From: Macrostomum hystrix
Lineage: Eukaryota > Platyhelminthes > Macrostomidae
NCBI GenBank assembly: GCA_950097015.1
Contig: CATNEN010000001.1
Span: 17,240,501-17,304,500 of the forward strand
Direction of reading: 5' to 3'
Length of the DNA stretch: 64,000 nt
The notes under the pieces are model-generated. The model did not search any database. It was given only the letters and a program-made list of their open reading frames with translations, and was not told where the DNA came from. This document shows, one piece after another, positions 10,987 to 21,000 of this stretch; the stretch's first letter is position 1; each line of letters starts with the position of its first letter. The translations under genes and the position numbers were made by a program.

Positions 10987-12590
10987 TCAGAACAGCGGTT
11001 CTGATAGGGGCGGGGGCGGCCAGCGCCCCATGCTCCGCAGGAGGGAAATGGCCTTGTCGGGCTGGCGCAGGAGCTCCTGGTGGTCCGTGCCAACCAGGGC
11101 AAGGCGCTTTGCGTCGCCCCGAGGGCAGTAGAATATGGCGTGTTGCGGCGTGTCCACGGCTCCGCAGTCGGCGCAGAGTTCGTGTTCCGCGAGGCCGAAG
11201 CGGTGCAGCGTCTCGCGGCAGAGGGTTGTCGCGTTCGCACGCAGTTGGTTAGCAAACACGGTTTCAGCACGGTTGCGAGCATCCCCGAAGGTCGGCCAGG
11301 TGGCGCTAGGGAGGCTGCGCGCGTCAAGCCTTTGCCGCTCTCGTCGAATGGCGGCTTTAGCCGTGTCCAGCGGGATGCCTACGTCGAATTGCCCGAGGAG
11401 TACCGCCTCGTTTGCCAGCCCGTCCGCGACCTCGTTGAGCTCGAGACCGCAGTGGGCTGGCACCCAGCACAGTTCGACCCTTCTCGAGGTGCGGAGGAGA
11501 TGGTGCCAGCAGGAGCGGCCGAGATCTGTCCGCTGCAGCAGGGGGCCAGCTTGGAGGGCCTGCAGAGCGCTGAGGCTGTCCGAGTGCACTCGTGCAGTTG
11601 CCCCTAGCTCTGGCGGCAGGTCGGCGATGGTGGAGAGGGCCTCACGGAGGGCGCAGAGCTCGGCCTGGAAGCTGCTGCATAGTTGCCCCGCAGCGGTGCG
11701 GCGTATGAGGCTCTGGGTCCGGCTGATAACGACGGCGGCGCCCCCGCCCGGGCCGGTGCCGTCCCGCACCGATCCGTCGGTCCAGGCCTCGATGTCGGTC
11801 GGTTGGCGGTCTGCAAGGGCCCGACGCGCTGCCTCCGCCCGGGCCTCCGGTCCGTCGGACCGGGTGGCTGCTCTGGCGACGTCCAGGTCGAAGGTGACGT
11901 GGTCATTCCGGGCGTCCCAGGGTGCACACCCCAGCTGCGTGTCGATGCGAGGGAGGCCGTCCAGGACCTGGCATACGTCGAGCTCGGTGGCTGCGCGGCG
12001 CCAGCAGCCTCGGAATGGGCGCGTGAGGTCGCGCACGTCGACTAGGGCCCCCGACGTGTAGGCGGTAGTGTCCGCACCGCGCTCAGCTTGATTGCGGAGG
12101 TAGGCCTCATGGCAGCGGCTTTTAAGTCGGGGCTGGGTGTCGCGGCTAAGGCTGATGCGGGCTGGCGTATCGGCGGGGAGGCGTAGGACCCTCTCGCGCA
12201 GGCAGGCGGCCCTTTCGGTGACCAGGTGGCTGAACGGCGTTAGGTCAGCCAGCTTGAGGACTGCTCTAGAATCCGATGGGAGGATGCAGCCCGTGATGGC
12301 CCGGGCGCAGGCCAGCTGCTGGCGCTCGATGGCGAGGCGTGTGGACGGCGCAGCGCCTGCAGCCCAGACTGCACATCCGTACTCAGCGACCGGGCGGATT
12401 GTGCTGACGTACGCGGTGCGTAGGGTACGCATGTCTGCCCCGGTTGTGCGGTGGCTAATCGCGACCAGGGCTCGGCGGCGGCTGGCCATTCGGCTCTTGA
12501 CGGCGGCTGCGTGTCGGCCGAAGGTGAGCTGATCGTCGAGCTTGACGCCCAGGAAGGTGGGGGCGACGGCGACGGCGTGCGGCGACGCAG
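10987..12590 (-). pseudogene. LINE ORF2 remnant: RT C-terminus, RNase H, zinc finger
   Basis: The open frame runs from 12831 to 10987, but its first ~85 residues are the endonuclease region in the wrong frame; homologous sequence begins at about 12590. In that frame's numbering: RT thumb-type sequence with FLGVKLDD near 93 and YGCAVWAAG near 151 (about residues 88-240); RNase H with TDGS (Asp352), Glu391 in FQAELCALREAL, Asp418 in VHSDSLSALQ, then His460 and Asp470 in the WVPAHCG...EVAD block, so all catalytic positions are present; and a C-terminal C-X2-C-X7-H-X4-C finger (Cys553, Cys556, His564, Cys569). The RT active site is absent, so this protein could not reverse transcribe. RNase H looks intact and the reading frame is clean, suggesting the deletion is recent. 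Confidence 0.85.
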
Positions 12591-13138
12591 TACCCTTCCG
12601 GTGGGTGGTAGGTTTGCCCCGGCTTGAGCTTGGTTTCCTGCAGGAGAGCCGCTGCTGGTTTGTGACGGTGGAGCCACGCGGCCAACTCCGTGGAACGGGC
12701 TTTGATGCCGTTGCAGTTGAACTGCAGAACACGAAGTAGATGGCCGGGCTCCTCCCCGTCACTGGGTCGCTGGCGGCAGTGGGGGCGGCGGCGCCGTGGG
12801 CGGCGGCGGCTGGCTTGTGGCGCCTCGCCACCGCGAAGGCGCAGCACGAGGTGCAATTCGTCCCCCTCGGCAGGTAATGTTAATGGAAGTGTCCGGTATT
12901 TGTTGCGGAGGCTTGTCTGAGTGGTAGAGCAATTAGTCATCTGGAGCTTGCTCCAGTTGTTCAGGGACCCGGCGTGAACGGTGCTCCTTTGTCCCCGTTG
13001 TGGCTGCTGCTGCTGTTGCTGCTGCTGCTGTTGCTGCTGCTGCTGTTGCTGCTGTTGCTGCTGCTGCTGTTGCCGCTGCTGCTGCCGCGTCTGCGGCGTC
13101 TGCGGCTGCCGTTGCTGCCGCTCCTCCTCCTCCGCCAA
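12575..13138 (-). pseudogene. LINE N-terminal ORF: poly-Gln, ubiquitin-type C-terminal tail, truncated endonuclease
   Basis: Starting at the ATG at 13138, the order is: a short acidic start (MAEEEERQQ), poly-Gln (about residues 15-45), a Ser/Thr/Asn-rich spacer, then LHLVLRLRGG at residues 95-104 (12827-12856), identical to the last ten residues of ubiquitin. An Arg-rich linker follows, then the first part of an apurinic-type endonuclease: FNCNGI (140-145, with the conserved Asn) and LLQETKL with Glu168. Homology stops at about residue 185, where the internal deletion joins to RT sequence in another frame. In ubiquitin and fusion proteins a LRLRGG tail is the recognition site of deubiquitinases, so an intact relative may use cellular DUBs to split its polyprotein; that is inference. 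No full ubiquitin fold is visible upstream in this copy. Confidence 0.7.
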
Positions 13139-13231
13139 AACAAGAGAGTTCCAACTAACTCTCTTCTTTTTTTGGCGAAGGAGGAGGAGGGCCCATAGGT
13201 CGCCTTTTAACCATTTTTAAATGAAAAGAAA

Positions 13232-13425
13232 GCCAATGCCAAATGCTGAAGAAATGCCAAATAGAAATTAGTCTGCCAAATGCCGAAGAAATGCCATATA
13301 GAAATTAGTCTGCCAAATGCCGAAGAAATGCCAAATAGAAATTAGTCTGCCAAATGCCGAAGAAATGCCAAATAGAAATTAGTCTGCCAAATGCCGAAGA
13401 AATGCCAAATAGAAATTAGTCTGCG
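13232..13425 (+). repeat. 37-bp tandem repeat, about 5 units
   Basis: The unit reads TCTGCCAAATGCCGAAGAAA then TGCCAAATAGAAATTAG. The first copy has CTG for CCG and the second CATATAG for CAAATAG; the others are identical. The last copy runs into TCTGCGAGATG. Confidence 0.9.
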
Positions 13426-14509
13426 AGATGTCGCTGCAACAGATAAAATATTGTAGCAATAACAGACAGCTGATTTTAGAATTTTAGAGTTCTAAACCTA
13501 GCCACCCAACTCCCCACCTAGCCACCCAATTCCCAACCTAGCCACCCCTCATCTCATCTCAACAAAGTTGCTATTTGGCAAATTCAGAAAGCAACAAGGA
13601 GAAAATAGTGTTTTTTTCAAGAAGCCTACGAATTATAAGATTTACTTATTGAAACACATGCAATCGTTGCAAACAAATTTTAATGTAAAAACATGGCACA
13701 AAAAATTGATGCTTTGAAATCAGAAACAATGATATAGTAAGGTGAGCTATACAGTGACGCAAAATACTCTAAAATAAGCTAATTACAATACATTAGATGA
13801 TACATGATACAAGATTAAAGAAACTGATACAAGATATAATATAAAAGATACATGATTCAAGATACAAGATAAAATTTATTAGAAATATTAGAAATGATGA
13901 AATTGGGCGCCATTTAAGACTGGCTTTATACGGGACGGTATCGGGCACATTTCGTAAGCTACTTATTTATTAAAACTCGTTCGCCACAAATGGAAAACAA
14001 CTTTTCTACTAGATCTTGATGTGACTCTTATTCGCCACTAATTGTTTTAAGCAGATTTGTTACTTATAACTTGGTCTGGTCGTTCAAAAAACCAACTTCG
14101 GCTTATAACGGGTTTATGAGCGGTTTATAAGCCCCTACGATAAGAGATTCATACGAAAGCTTTCGCCGTTTTAAAATTCTGGTTGTTGTTAAGAGGTTTG
14201 GTTCTAAGACCCGCGGGTCAGCCCTGGGAGGGGCTCTTCCGCTGTAGGTACTGTATATTTATTGGATACGATTGACGAAAAATATTTTACACGATAAAAA
14301 AAAACGAATGGAAAATATTTTTTGGTATATTGAGTGCGCATGATTGGGATAAAAAATGGGTCCTCACAAAGATTAGGACATCAGGATAAAAGAGGAAATC
14401 TAAGACAAGCGCATAGTACATATGAATTTGCAAAGCCTAGCCAACCCCCAAATTGGTTAGGGTATCGCATTTTCGCATTTGTAATTTAGCAGAAAGATTA
14501 GAGCTTAGT

Positions 14510-14830
14510 AATTAGATTAATAGCTTTTGGCGCATCGCAAGGGGAGCAGCCTAGGTGAGTTATAGGTAGATTGAGATTGTAGTGCGTTTTTTCGCATTGG
14601 AGGGTTACAGAAAAATTGATGGAAAAATTTATTTGAGAGTTTGTAGCTAGATTGGTAGTCCTGGCGCATCACACACAAGGGGAGCAGCCTAGGGTTTACA
14701 TTGGTAAATTGGTTTGACAGATTTACATTGGTAAATTGGTTTGACAGAAGAATTGATGGGAAAAAAAGCTAGATTGATAGTCCTGGCGCATCACACACAA
14801 GGGGAGCAGCCTAGGGTTTACATTGGTGAA
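14510..14830 (+). repeat. Three diverged direct repeats containing GGGGAGCAGCCTAGG
   Basis: Segments at about 14522-14560, 14640-14720 and 14765-14830 share GGCGCATC, AAGGGGAGCAGCCTAGG and, in the last two, GTTTACATTGGT with AAATTGGTTTGACAG-type sequence. They form a local tandem duplication. Confidence 0.75.
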
Positions 14831-15400
14831 TTGGTTTGTTTTGGTTTGTGTCCGCAAAAAACGACTCCGTATCGGAGGGCATAGGGCATTGCAAATTTTT
14901 AGTAAAATAATCTAATGATCATTGAATTCTTAAAGTGATGCGAATTGGACTGGCAGGGCCTTGCAATGCTGAGCCAATACTGTCCCGTGCCCATAAACTA
15001 GCCTGAACCCTAAAAAAATTGTACTTTACCTTTCCAGTTCCGGCCCATTGTTAGGTAAACTGTCAGACACCCACCACCCCGCCTAATTTCTATAGCCTAC
15101 TCTTGCCAAAAAAATATGACCCCCCAGCGGTTCTAAGCCTATTCAATTTCTATCTATATCACTTAGAGAACATCCTCCCCTGCCCTCTAAAGTGACAGTG
15201 ACAACTGCCCTTTATACCAAATTATGCTTCAGCCAAATAATAAATCAACAAGCCCAAGCCCATACGCCCACCCCAATCTAGTTCAAGCTTGAAATCTTCG
15301 TAACTCAAACCTAGAAAACACTTCTCACCCCAATATCACCTACTTGCAGTAAGCTGGTAAGAAACTTGCCAAATGACCCAAAGGAATACCTGGATGGCTT

Positions 15401-15538
15401 AGTGTCTAGTGCCGGGACTTGTTATTTTTTCCACTTTTTTGCCAAACTAAAGAGCAAGCACAACATGAGATAAACTGCTGCATATGTTGGGTGCTGGAGA
15501 TTGTTTTTTGGTTGCTGTTGCAGCAACAGCTGCCTCTT
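15401..15538 (-). other. Probable 3' UTR of the LINE fragment
   Basis: This lies directly downstream, in minus orientation, of the LINE stop codon. It has no coding potential. No clear poly(A) tail or target-site duplication marks the end of the element, so the boundary is approximate. Confidence 0.35.
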
Positions 15539-16745
15539 TTAGTTTGTCCTGCCTGGACCCCTGGGCGCTGGTGTAGCAGCAGCTATTCTCCTCTCCAGGA
15601 TTTCCCAGAGGTGATGTAGAACAGGCATTCTGGACCCCGGTTTTATCCTAATCGGATCAGGGCGCCTGTCTAGGGTGTGGATTTTAGCCTTGCAGGCTTT
15701 AAGGAGCCAGCGGGTCCCCAGATCATCAATCCTGTTCGCTACCAGGGGCATCTGGGCATGCTCATGCAAGTAGCTGGTGGAGATGTAGGATGGGATCCCA
15801 TAGAAGATTCTGAGGGCAATGTTTTGAATTTTCTGAAGGTCACTCTTGTTTCCCGGGCTTAGGATTGTTAGAATGGGTGCTCCATATGTCATGGTGCTCT
15901 CCACGTAAGCCCGGTATAGCATTTTCAGAGCGTCGCTCTTCAGATTGGTCTTTTTTGCAATCTTGCTAAGGCACATCACCTGCGCTCTGCAAGTGTTGAT
16001 TTGTGATTTTACGTGTTCATTAAGTCTCAGGTTAGTGTCCAGCTTTATGCCCAGGAACTTAACTACATCACAGTTTTGTATTTGCACAGTTCCCAGGTGG
16101 AGTTGGGGCCGTTTGTCCTGGCACCCTACCCTGGGTTTGTTGCAATTGAAGGTTATGGCCTGGCTTTTTCCGGCATTGATTTTGATGCCCTGCACGCCGC
16201 ACCATTTATGGACTTCATCCAGGTAGCGCTGCAGGTTTTTCCTGAGCTTAACGAAACCTTCCGCCGACGCCCAGATTGCCATGTCGTCGGCGAACTGGCT
16301 TCGTTCTACTCCAGGTGTTTTTGGGGTTGGCATGGTGCTCACAAAGAGCAGATAGAGGAGTGGGCTGATAACTCCACCCTGGGGGACGCCAGCCTTGAGT
16401 TTAAACGACTGGCTGAGGGCTAAGTTAACCCTCACTAGGACCAACCTGTCCCGAAGGTAGCTGGAGCAGATACTAAGAACCCGCCCCGGGAGGTTTGCCT
16501 GGATCATTTGGTACCGCAGTGCGTCCTGCCAGACGGAGTCAAAGGCTGCTTCGACATCTAGCAGGACTGCGGATAATTTCTTTTTCTTGTGTTTGGCCAC
16601 CATGATATTCTGCACCAAGCGGCACAGATTATCATAAGTGGAGTGATTTTTCCTGTAGGCGCATTGATCTGCACCCAGTGCGCCCGTGGATTCCAGGTGG
16701 CTTTTTAGCCTCCGCGCAATGATTTTTTCAAAAATTCTAAAATTC
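15539..16745 (-). mobile_element. 5'-truncated Jockey/CR1-type LINE, reverse transcriptase intact in frame
   Basis: One open frame of about 400 residues encodes most of an RT and its C-terminal region. Visible blocks in order (numbered from 16777): IFEKIIARRL (15-23), QCAYRKNHSTYDNL (38-51), LLDVEAAFDSVW with the catalytic Asp74 (block A), KAGVPQGGVISPLLY (128-142, block B), FADD at 162-165 (block C), KFLGIKLD (240-247), and a thumb with YVESTMTYGAPIL and IQNIALRIFYGIP. The N-terminal RT blocks and the whole endonuclease are missing; homology stops near 16745, and residues upstream of about 12 are flanking DNA. 5' truncation is the usual result of incomplete target-primed reverse transcription. 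There are no in-frame stops, so the insertion is young. No RNase H follows. Confidence 0.9.
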
Positions 16746-17043
16746 TGGTAGAACACAACTATATACATATAAAGCATATTTTTTATCTATTTCTGTTGCA
16801 AGATAAATTTTCTGGGCCAAGCAAAATGTGTATATCTTAACAACAAATCTTACTTTCTTTTCGCCAATGACCAAAACAGTAGTCGATAGTTTCGCCGTTT
16901 TAAAAATATGAAAAAGCGAGGCTTTTGATGGATTTTTATTGCATTCACTTTTTCGCCAGCTTTTATTATCATATTTCTGAACATTTATTGGACAAACCTG
17001 AGTGCGCATTTCTAATTACTGCGTTGAATAGCACATAGCAATA
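16746..17043. other. AT-rich spacer between LINE and satellite array
   Basis: No gene is supported. Short open frames here are AT-rich noise. The array starts at GGACAAATAATTTGG at 17044. Confidence 0.5.
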
Positions 17044-17210
17044 GGACAAATAATTTGGTTTCTGCATTAAAAAATTCGCAATAAAGTTCGGATTTTTATA
17101 TAAAAAATTAGATAGAAAGTCAGATACAACAAGCAGTAGTAATGTAGGATCACATATATATATATCATTTGTGTGAATTATCTGTGAGTTTCTTGTAAAC
17201 ATTTGCTACA

Positions 17211-17228
17211 GCATAGCTATAGCTATGC
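17211..17228. repeat. Perfect 18-bp palindrome in the satellite unit
   Basis: GCATAGCTATAGCTATGC equals its own reverse complement. It recurs at the same place in every unit and could extrude as a cruciform or bind a dimeric protein. Confidence 0.85.
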
Positions 17229-17396
17229 CCTATGTGAATCTTTAAAAAATTAAAGTCTCTTTTGAAGAGGACAGAACAGAAGTAGCTAGTCCTATATGAA
17301 GAAACTAATTTCTTAGCTTAAATTAGCTTAATAGATATTGTTAATTTTTTAACTGGAATTGGCTCTCTATTGTAAACATTTTTATAATGCTAAAAC

Positions 17397-17414
17397 ACAA
17401 GGATCTCACCTTGT
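17397..17414. repeat. Inverted repeat ACAAGG-N6-CCTTGT in the satellite unit
   Basis: Six-base arms with a six-base loop, conserved in all copies. It is too short on its own to assign a function. Confidence 0.6.
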
Positions 17415-17651
17415 ATAGTAGCAAAATAACTGTATACAAAATATTATCAGGCACACCAGATGGCAAATATGGATCTCAGATTTAAATTATGAATTGATAG
17501 CTGACCCTACCTATATTTTTATCCATTTTTGCCAAACGAGGCCACTTTTGGTACGTCAGAGTATTGGTAGAGTATTGGTATTGGTATTGGTACGTCTGCG
17601 GGGCGTGCCTCCTCGCCGGACCCGCACCCAGAAGGCACGGGCACAATCTAT

Positions 17652-17703
17652 CCCGCACCTGTGCGGGTCTCACCTGCATATTTACCCAGATGGCAAATTT
17701 GCC
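17652..17703. repeat. Two short inverted repeats upstream of the satellite TATA box
   Basis: CCCGCACCTGTGCGGG (17652-17667) has perfect 7-bp arms around CT, and GGCAAATTTGCC (17692-17703) is a perfect 12-bp palindrome. The motif TTGCCAA recurs nearby (17530 and 17699). Two dyads within 90 bp upstream of a TATA box look like protein-binding sites, which is inference. Confidence 0.6.
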
Positions 17704-17739
17704 AACTGGGCAAACAAAGTTGGCCCCTTCTGCTGGCCC

Positions 17740-17747
17740 TATAAATA
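17740..17747 (+). promoter_or_regulatory. Candidate TATA box, repeated in every satellite unit
   Basis: TATAAATA sits in a GC-rich setting (GGCCC before, CC after), so it stands out more than an AT-rich chance match would. A start about 30 bp downstream, near 17770, would put the G-rich run and hairpin in the first 125 nt of the transcript. The same box recurs every 1,241 bp. Confidence 0.5.
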
Positions 17748-17832
17748 CCATTTCACCTGGGCCACGCGTTAGAAAATCTTCAATTTTCAATTTTCTTGAA
17801 TTTGCTAGGAAGCTGAAATTGAAGTTGAATTT

Positions 17833-17895
17833 GGCGGTGGCGGGGGGCGGGGCGGGGCCCGCAAGGGACGGGCGTCGGCCCGACCCTTCTTGCGG
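17833..17895 (+). other. G-rich run and strong hairpin in the satellite unit
   Basis: 17833-17858 has four or more G-runs (GGGGGGCGGGGCGGGG core) able to form a G-quadruplex on plus. It is followed directly by a stem-loop at 17859-17895: CCGCAAGGG-A-CGGGC, loop GTCG, GCCCG-A-CCCTT, then a CTT bulge and GCGG. The symmetric A-A mismatch and single bulge in an otherwise GC-paired stem suggest a functional RNA or DNA structure, present in every complete unit. Confidence 0.7.
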
Positions 17896-17979
17896 CCGGC
17901 CGATTTTTTCTGATGCCTGAAATTATGTATTGCCAAACTCGTTAATCACGCAAATTATGTTTCTTGGAAATTAACAAAC

Positions 17980-18051
17980 ATGATTCAAGGAAGTGTTGTA
18001 CCAGAAAACAACGGTGAGGTAGCTATAGCAGTATATGTAAGTTATAGGTGA
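17980..18051 (+). other. 23-codon mini-ORF with splice-donor-like motifs in the satellite unit
   Basis: Downstream of the TATA box an ATG at 17980 opens 23 codons (starting MIQGSVVPENNG) ending in TGA. Within it, ACG|GTGAGG at 18013/18014 and ATAT|GTAAGT near 18035 match 5' splice donors. If transcribed from the TATA box, this could be the first exon of a spliced transcript. No matching acceptor or second exon is evident. Low support. Confidence 0.25.
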
Positions 18052-21000
18052 GTTTGTCAGTTCAAATATTGCCTGGCCTCTTTGGACACAAAAGAGTTTT
18101 TCTTTTCTAAGAAAATACCAAAACTTTGCCACTTAATAGCTTTATTGTTTAAGATAATCATACTTGATTTAATGATTTTCTTCATCAAATTCTTAAATAT
18201 TTACTAGTAAGTTTAAATTTTACTCTAAAAGTTGGGTAAAGTTTAGCACTTTAATATATTAATGATCTAATATCATGCATAGAAGGACAAATAATTTGGT
18301 TTCTGCATTAAAAAATTCGCAATAAAGTTCGGATTTTTATATAAAAAATTAGATAGAAAGTCAGATACAACAAGCAGTAGTAATGTAGGATCACATATAT
18401 ATATATCATTTGTGTGAATTATCTGTGAGTTTCTTGTAAACATTTGCTACAGCATAGCTATAGCTATGCCCTATGTGAATCTTTAAAAAATTAAAGTCTC
18501 TTTTGAAGAGGACAGAACAGAAGTAGCTAGTCCTATATGAAGAAACTAATTTCTTAGCTTAAATTAGCTTAATAGATATTGTTAATTTTTTAACTGGAAT
18601 TGGCTCTCTATTGTAAACATTTTTATAATGCTAAAACACAAGGATCTCACCTTGTATAGTAGCAAAATAACTGTATACAAAATATTATCAGGCACACCAG
18701 ATGGCAAATATGGATCTCAGATTTAAATTATGAATTGATAGCTGACCCTACCTATATTTTTATCCATTTTTGCCAAACGAGGCCACTTTTGGTACGTCAG
18801 AGTATTGGTAGAGTATTGGTATTGGTATTGGTACGTCTGCGGGGCGTGCCTCCTCGCCGGACCCGCACCCAGAAGGCACGGGCACAATCTATCCCGCACC
18901 TGTGCGGGTCTCACCTGCATATTTACCCAGATGGCAAATTTGCCAACTGGGCAAACAAAGTTGGCCCCTTCTGCTGGCCCTATAAATACCATTTCACCTG
19001 GGCCACGCGTTAGAAAATCTTCAATTTTCAATTTTCTTGAATTTGCTAGGAAGCTGAAATTGAAGTTGAATTTGGCGGTGGCGGGGGGCGGGGCGGGGCC
19101 CGCAAGGGACGGGCGTCGGCCCGACCCTTCTTGCGGCCGGCCGATTTTTTCTGATGCCTGAAATTATGTATTGCCAAACTCGTTAATCACGCAAATTATG
19201 TTTCTTGGAAATTAACAAACATGATTCAAGGAAGTGTTGTACCAGAAAACAACGGTGAGGTAGCTATAGCAGTATATGTAAGTTATAGGTGAGTTTGTCA
19301 GTTCAAATATTGCCTGGCCTCTTTGGACACAAAAGAGTTTTTCTTTTCTAAGAAAATACCAAAACTTTGCCACTTAATAGCTTTATTGATTAAGATAATC
19401 ATACTTGATTTAATGATTTTCTTCATCAAATTCTTAAATATTTACTAGTAAGTTTAAATTTTACTCTAAAAGTTGGGTAAAGTTTAGCACTTTAATATAT
19501 TAATGATCTAATATCATGCATAGAAGGACAAATAATTTGGTTTCTGCATTAAAAAATTCGCAATAAAGTTCGGATTTTTATATAAAAAATTAGATAGAAA
19601 GTCAGATACAACAAGCAGTAGTAATGTAGGATCACATATATATATCATTTGTGTGAATTATCTGTGAGTTTCTTGTAAACATTTGCTACAGCATAGCTAT
19701 AGCTATGCCCTATGTGAATCTTTAAAAAATTAAAGTCTCTTTTGAAGAGGACAGAACAGAAGTAGCTAGTCCTATATGAAGAAACTAATTTCTTAGCTTA
19801 AATTAGCTTAATAGATATTGTTAATTTTTTAACTGGAATTGGCTCTCTATTGTAAACATTTTTATAATGCTAAAACACAAGGATCTCACCTTGTATAGTA
19901 GCAAAATAACTGTATACAAAATATTATCAGGCACACCAGATGGCAAATATGGATCTCAGATTTAAATTATGAATTGATAGCTGACCCTACCTATATTTTT
20001 ATCCATTTTTGCCAAACGAGGCCACTTTTGGTACGTCAGAGTATTGGTAGAGTATTGGTATTGGTATTGGTACGTCTGCGGGGCGTGCCTCCTCGCCGGA
20101 CCCGCACCCAGAAGGCACGGGCACAATCTATCCCGCACCTGTGCGGGTCTCACCTGCATATTTACCCAGATGGCAAATTTGCCAACTGGGCAAACAAAGT
20201 TGGCCCCTTCTGCTGGCCCTATAAATACCATTTCACCTGGGCCACGCGTTAGAAAATCTTCAATTTTCAATTTTCTTGAATTTGCTAGGAAGCTGAAATT
20301 GAAGTTGAATTTGGCGGTGGCGGGGGGCGGGGCGGGGCCCGCAAGGGACGGGCGTCGGCCCGACCCTTCTTGCGGCCGGCCGATTTTTTCTGATGCCTGA
20401 AATTATGTATTGCCAAACTCGTTAATCACGCAAATTATGTTTCTTGGAAATTAACAAACATGATTCAAGGAAGTGTTGTACCAGAAAACAACGGTGAGGT
20501 AGCTATAGCAGTATATGTAAGTTATAGGTGAGTTTGTCAGTTCAAATATTGCCTGGCCTCTTTGGACACAAAAGAGTTTTTCTTTTCTAAGAAAATACCA
20601 AAACTTTGCCACTTAATAGCTTTATTGTTTAAGATAATCATACTTGATTTAATGATTTTCTTCATCAAATTCTTAAATATTTACTAGTAAGTTTAAATTT
20701 TACTCTAAAAGTTGGGTAAAGTTTAGCACTTTAATATATTAATGATCTAATATCATGCATAGAAGGACAAATAATTTGGTTTCTGCATTAAAAAATTCGC
20801 AATAAAGTTCGGATTTTTATATAAAAAATTAGATAGAAAGTCAGATACAACAAGCAGTAGTAATGTAGGATCACATATATATATATCATTTGTGTGAATT
20901 ATCTGTGAGTTTCTTGTAAACATTTGCTACAGCATAGCTATAGCTATGCCCTATGTGAATCTTTAAAAAATTAAAGTCTCTTTTGAAGAGGACAGAACAG

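Larger units (their letters stand above)
10944..13190 (-). mobile_element. Internally deleted non-LTR retrotransposon (RNase H-bearing, I/Ingi-like)
   Basis: In minus orientation the element reads: poly-Gln N-terminal ORF with a ubiquitin-type tail and the first part of an apurinic-type endonuclease (13138 to about 12575), then directly the C-terminal part of a reverse transcriptase, RNase H and a CCHC zinc finger (about 12590 to 10990), then a (GAAA)n tail at 10944-10975. The rest of the endonuclease and the catalytic palm of the reverse transcriptase are missing, and the frame changes at the junction. This is a non-autonomous deletion derivative. RNase H after RT is typical of I, R1, LOA and Ingi-type LINEs; the exact clade needs a phylogeny. 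Confidence 0.85.
13191..15400. other. AT-rich intergenic DNA with short tandem repeats
   Basis: No gene is supported. Besides the 37-bp repeat below, there are three tandem copies of a ~20-bp CCTAGCCACCCAA-type unit at 13496-13548, TGATACA/GATACAAGAT runs at 13796-13870, and three partial copies of a segment containing GGCGCATC..AAGGGGAGCAGCCTAGG at about 14525, 14660 and 14785. Confidence 0.5.

Noticed and set aside
11135-12061. 308-codon plus-strand ORF over the LINE
   Set aside because: It is the antisense shadow of the GC-rich RNase H region, which has a clear minus-strand family match.
12906-12970. tRNA-like sequence around TGAGTGGTAGAGC
   Set aside because: Only an A-box-like string is present, with no B box or cloverleaf; it lies inside the LINE N-terminal ORF.
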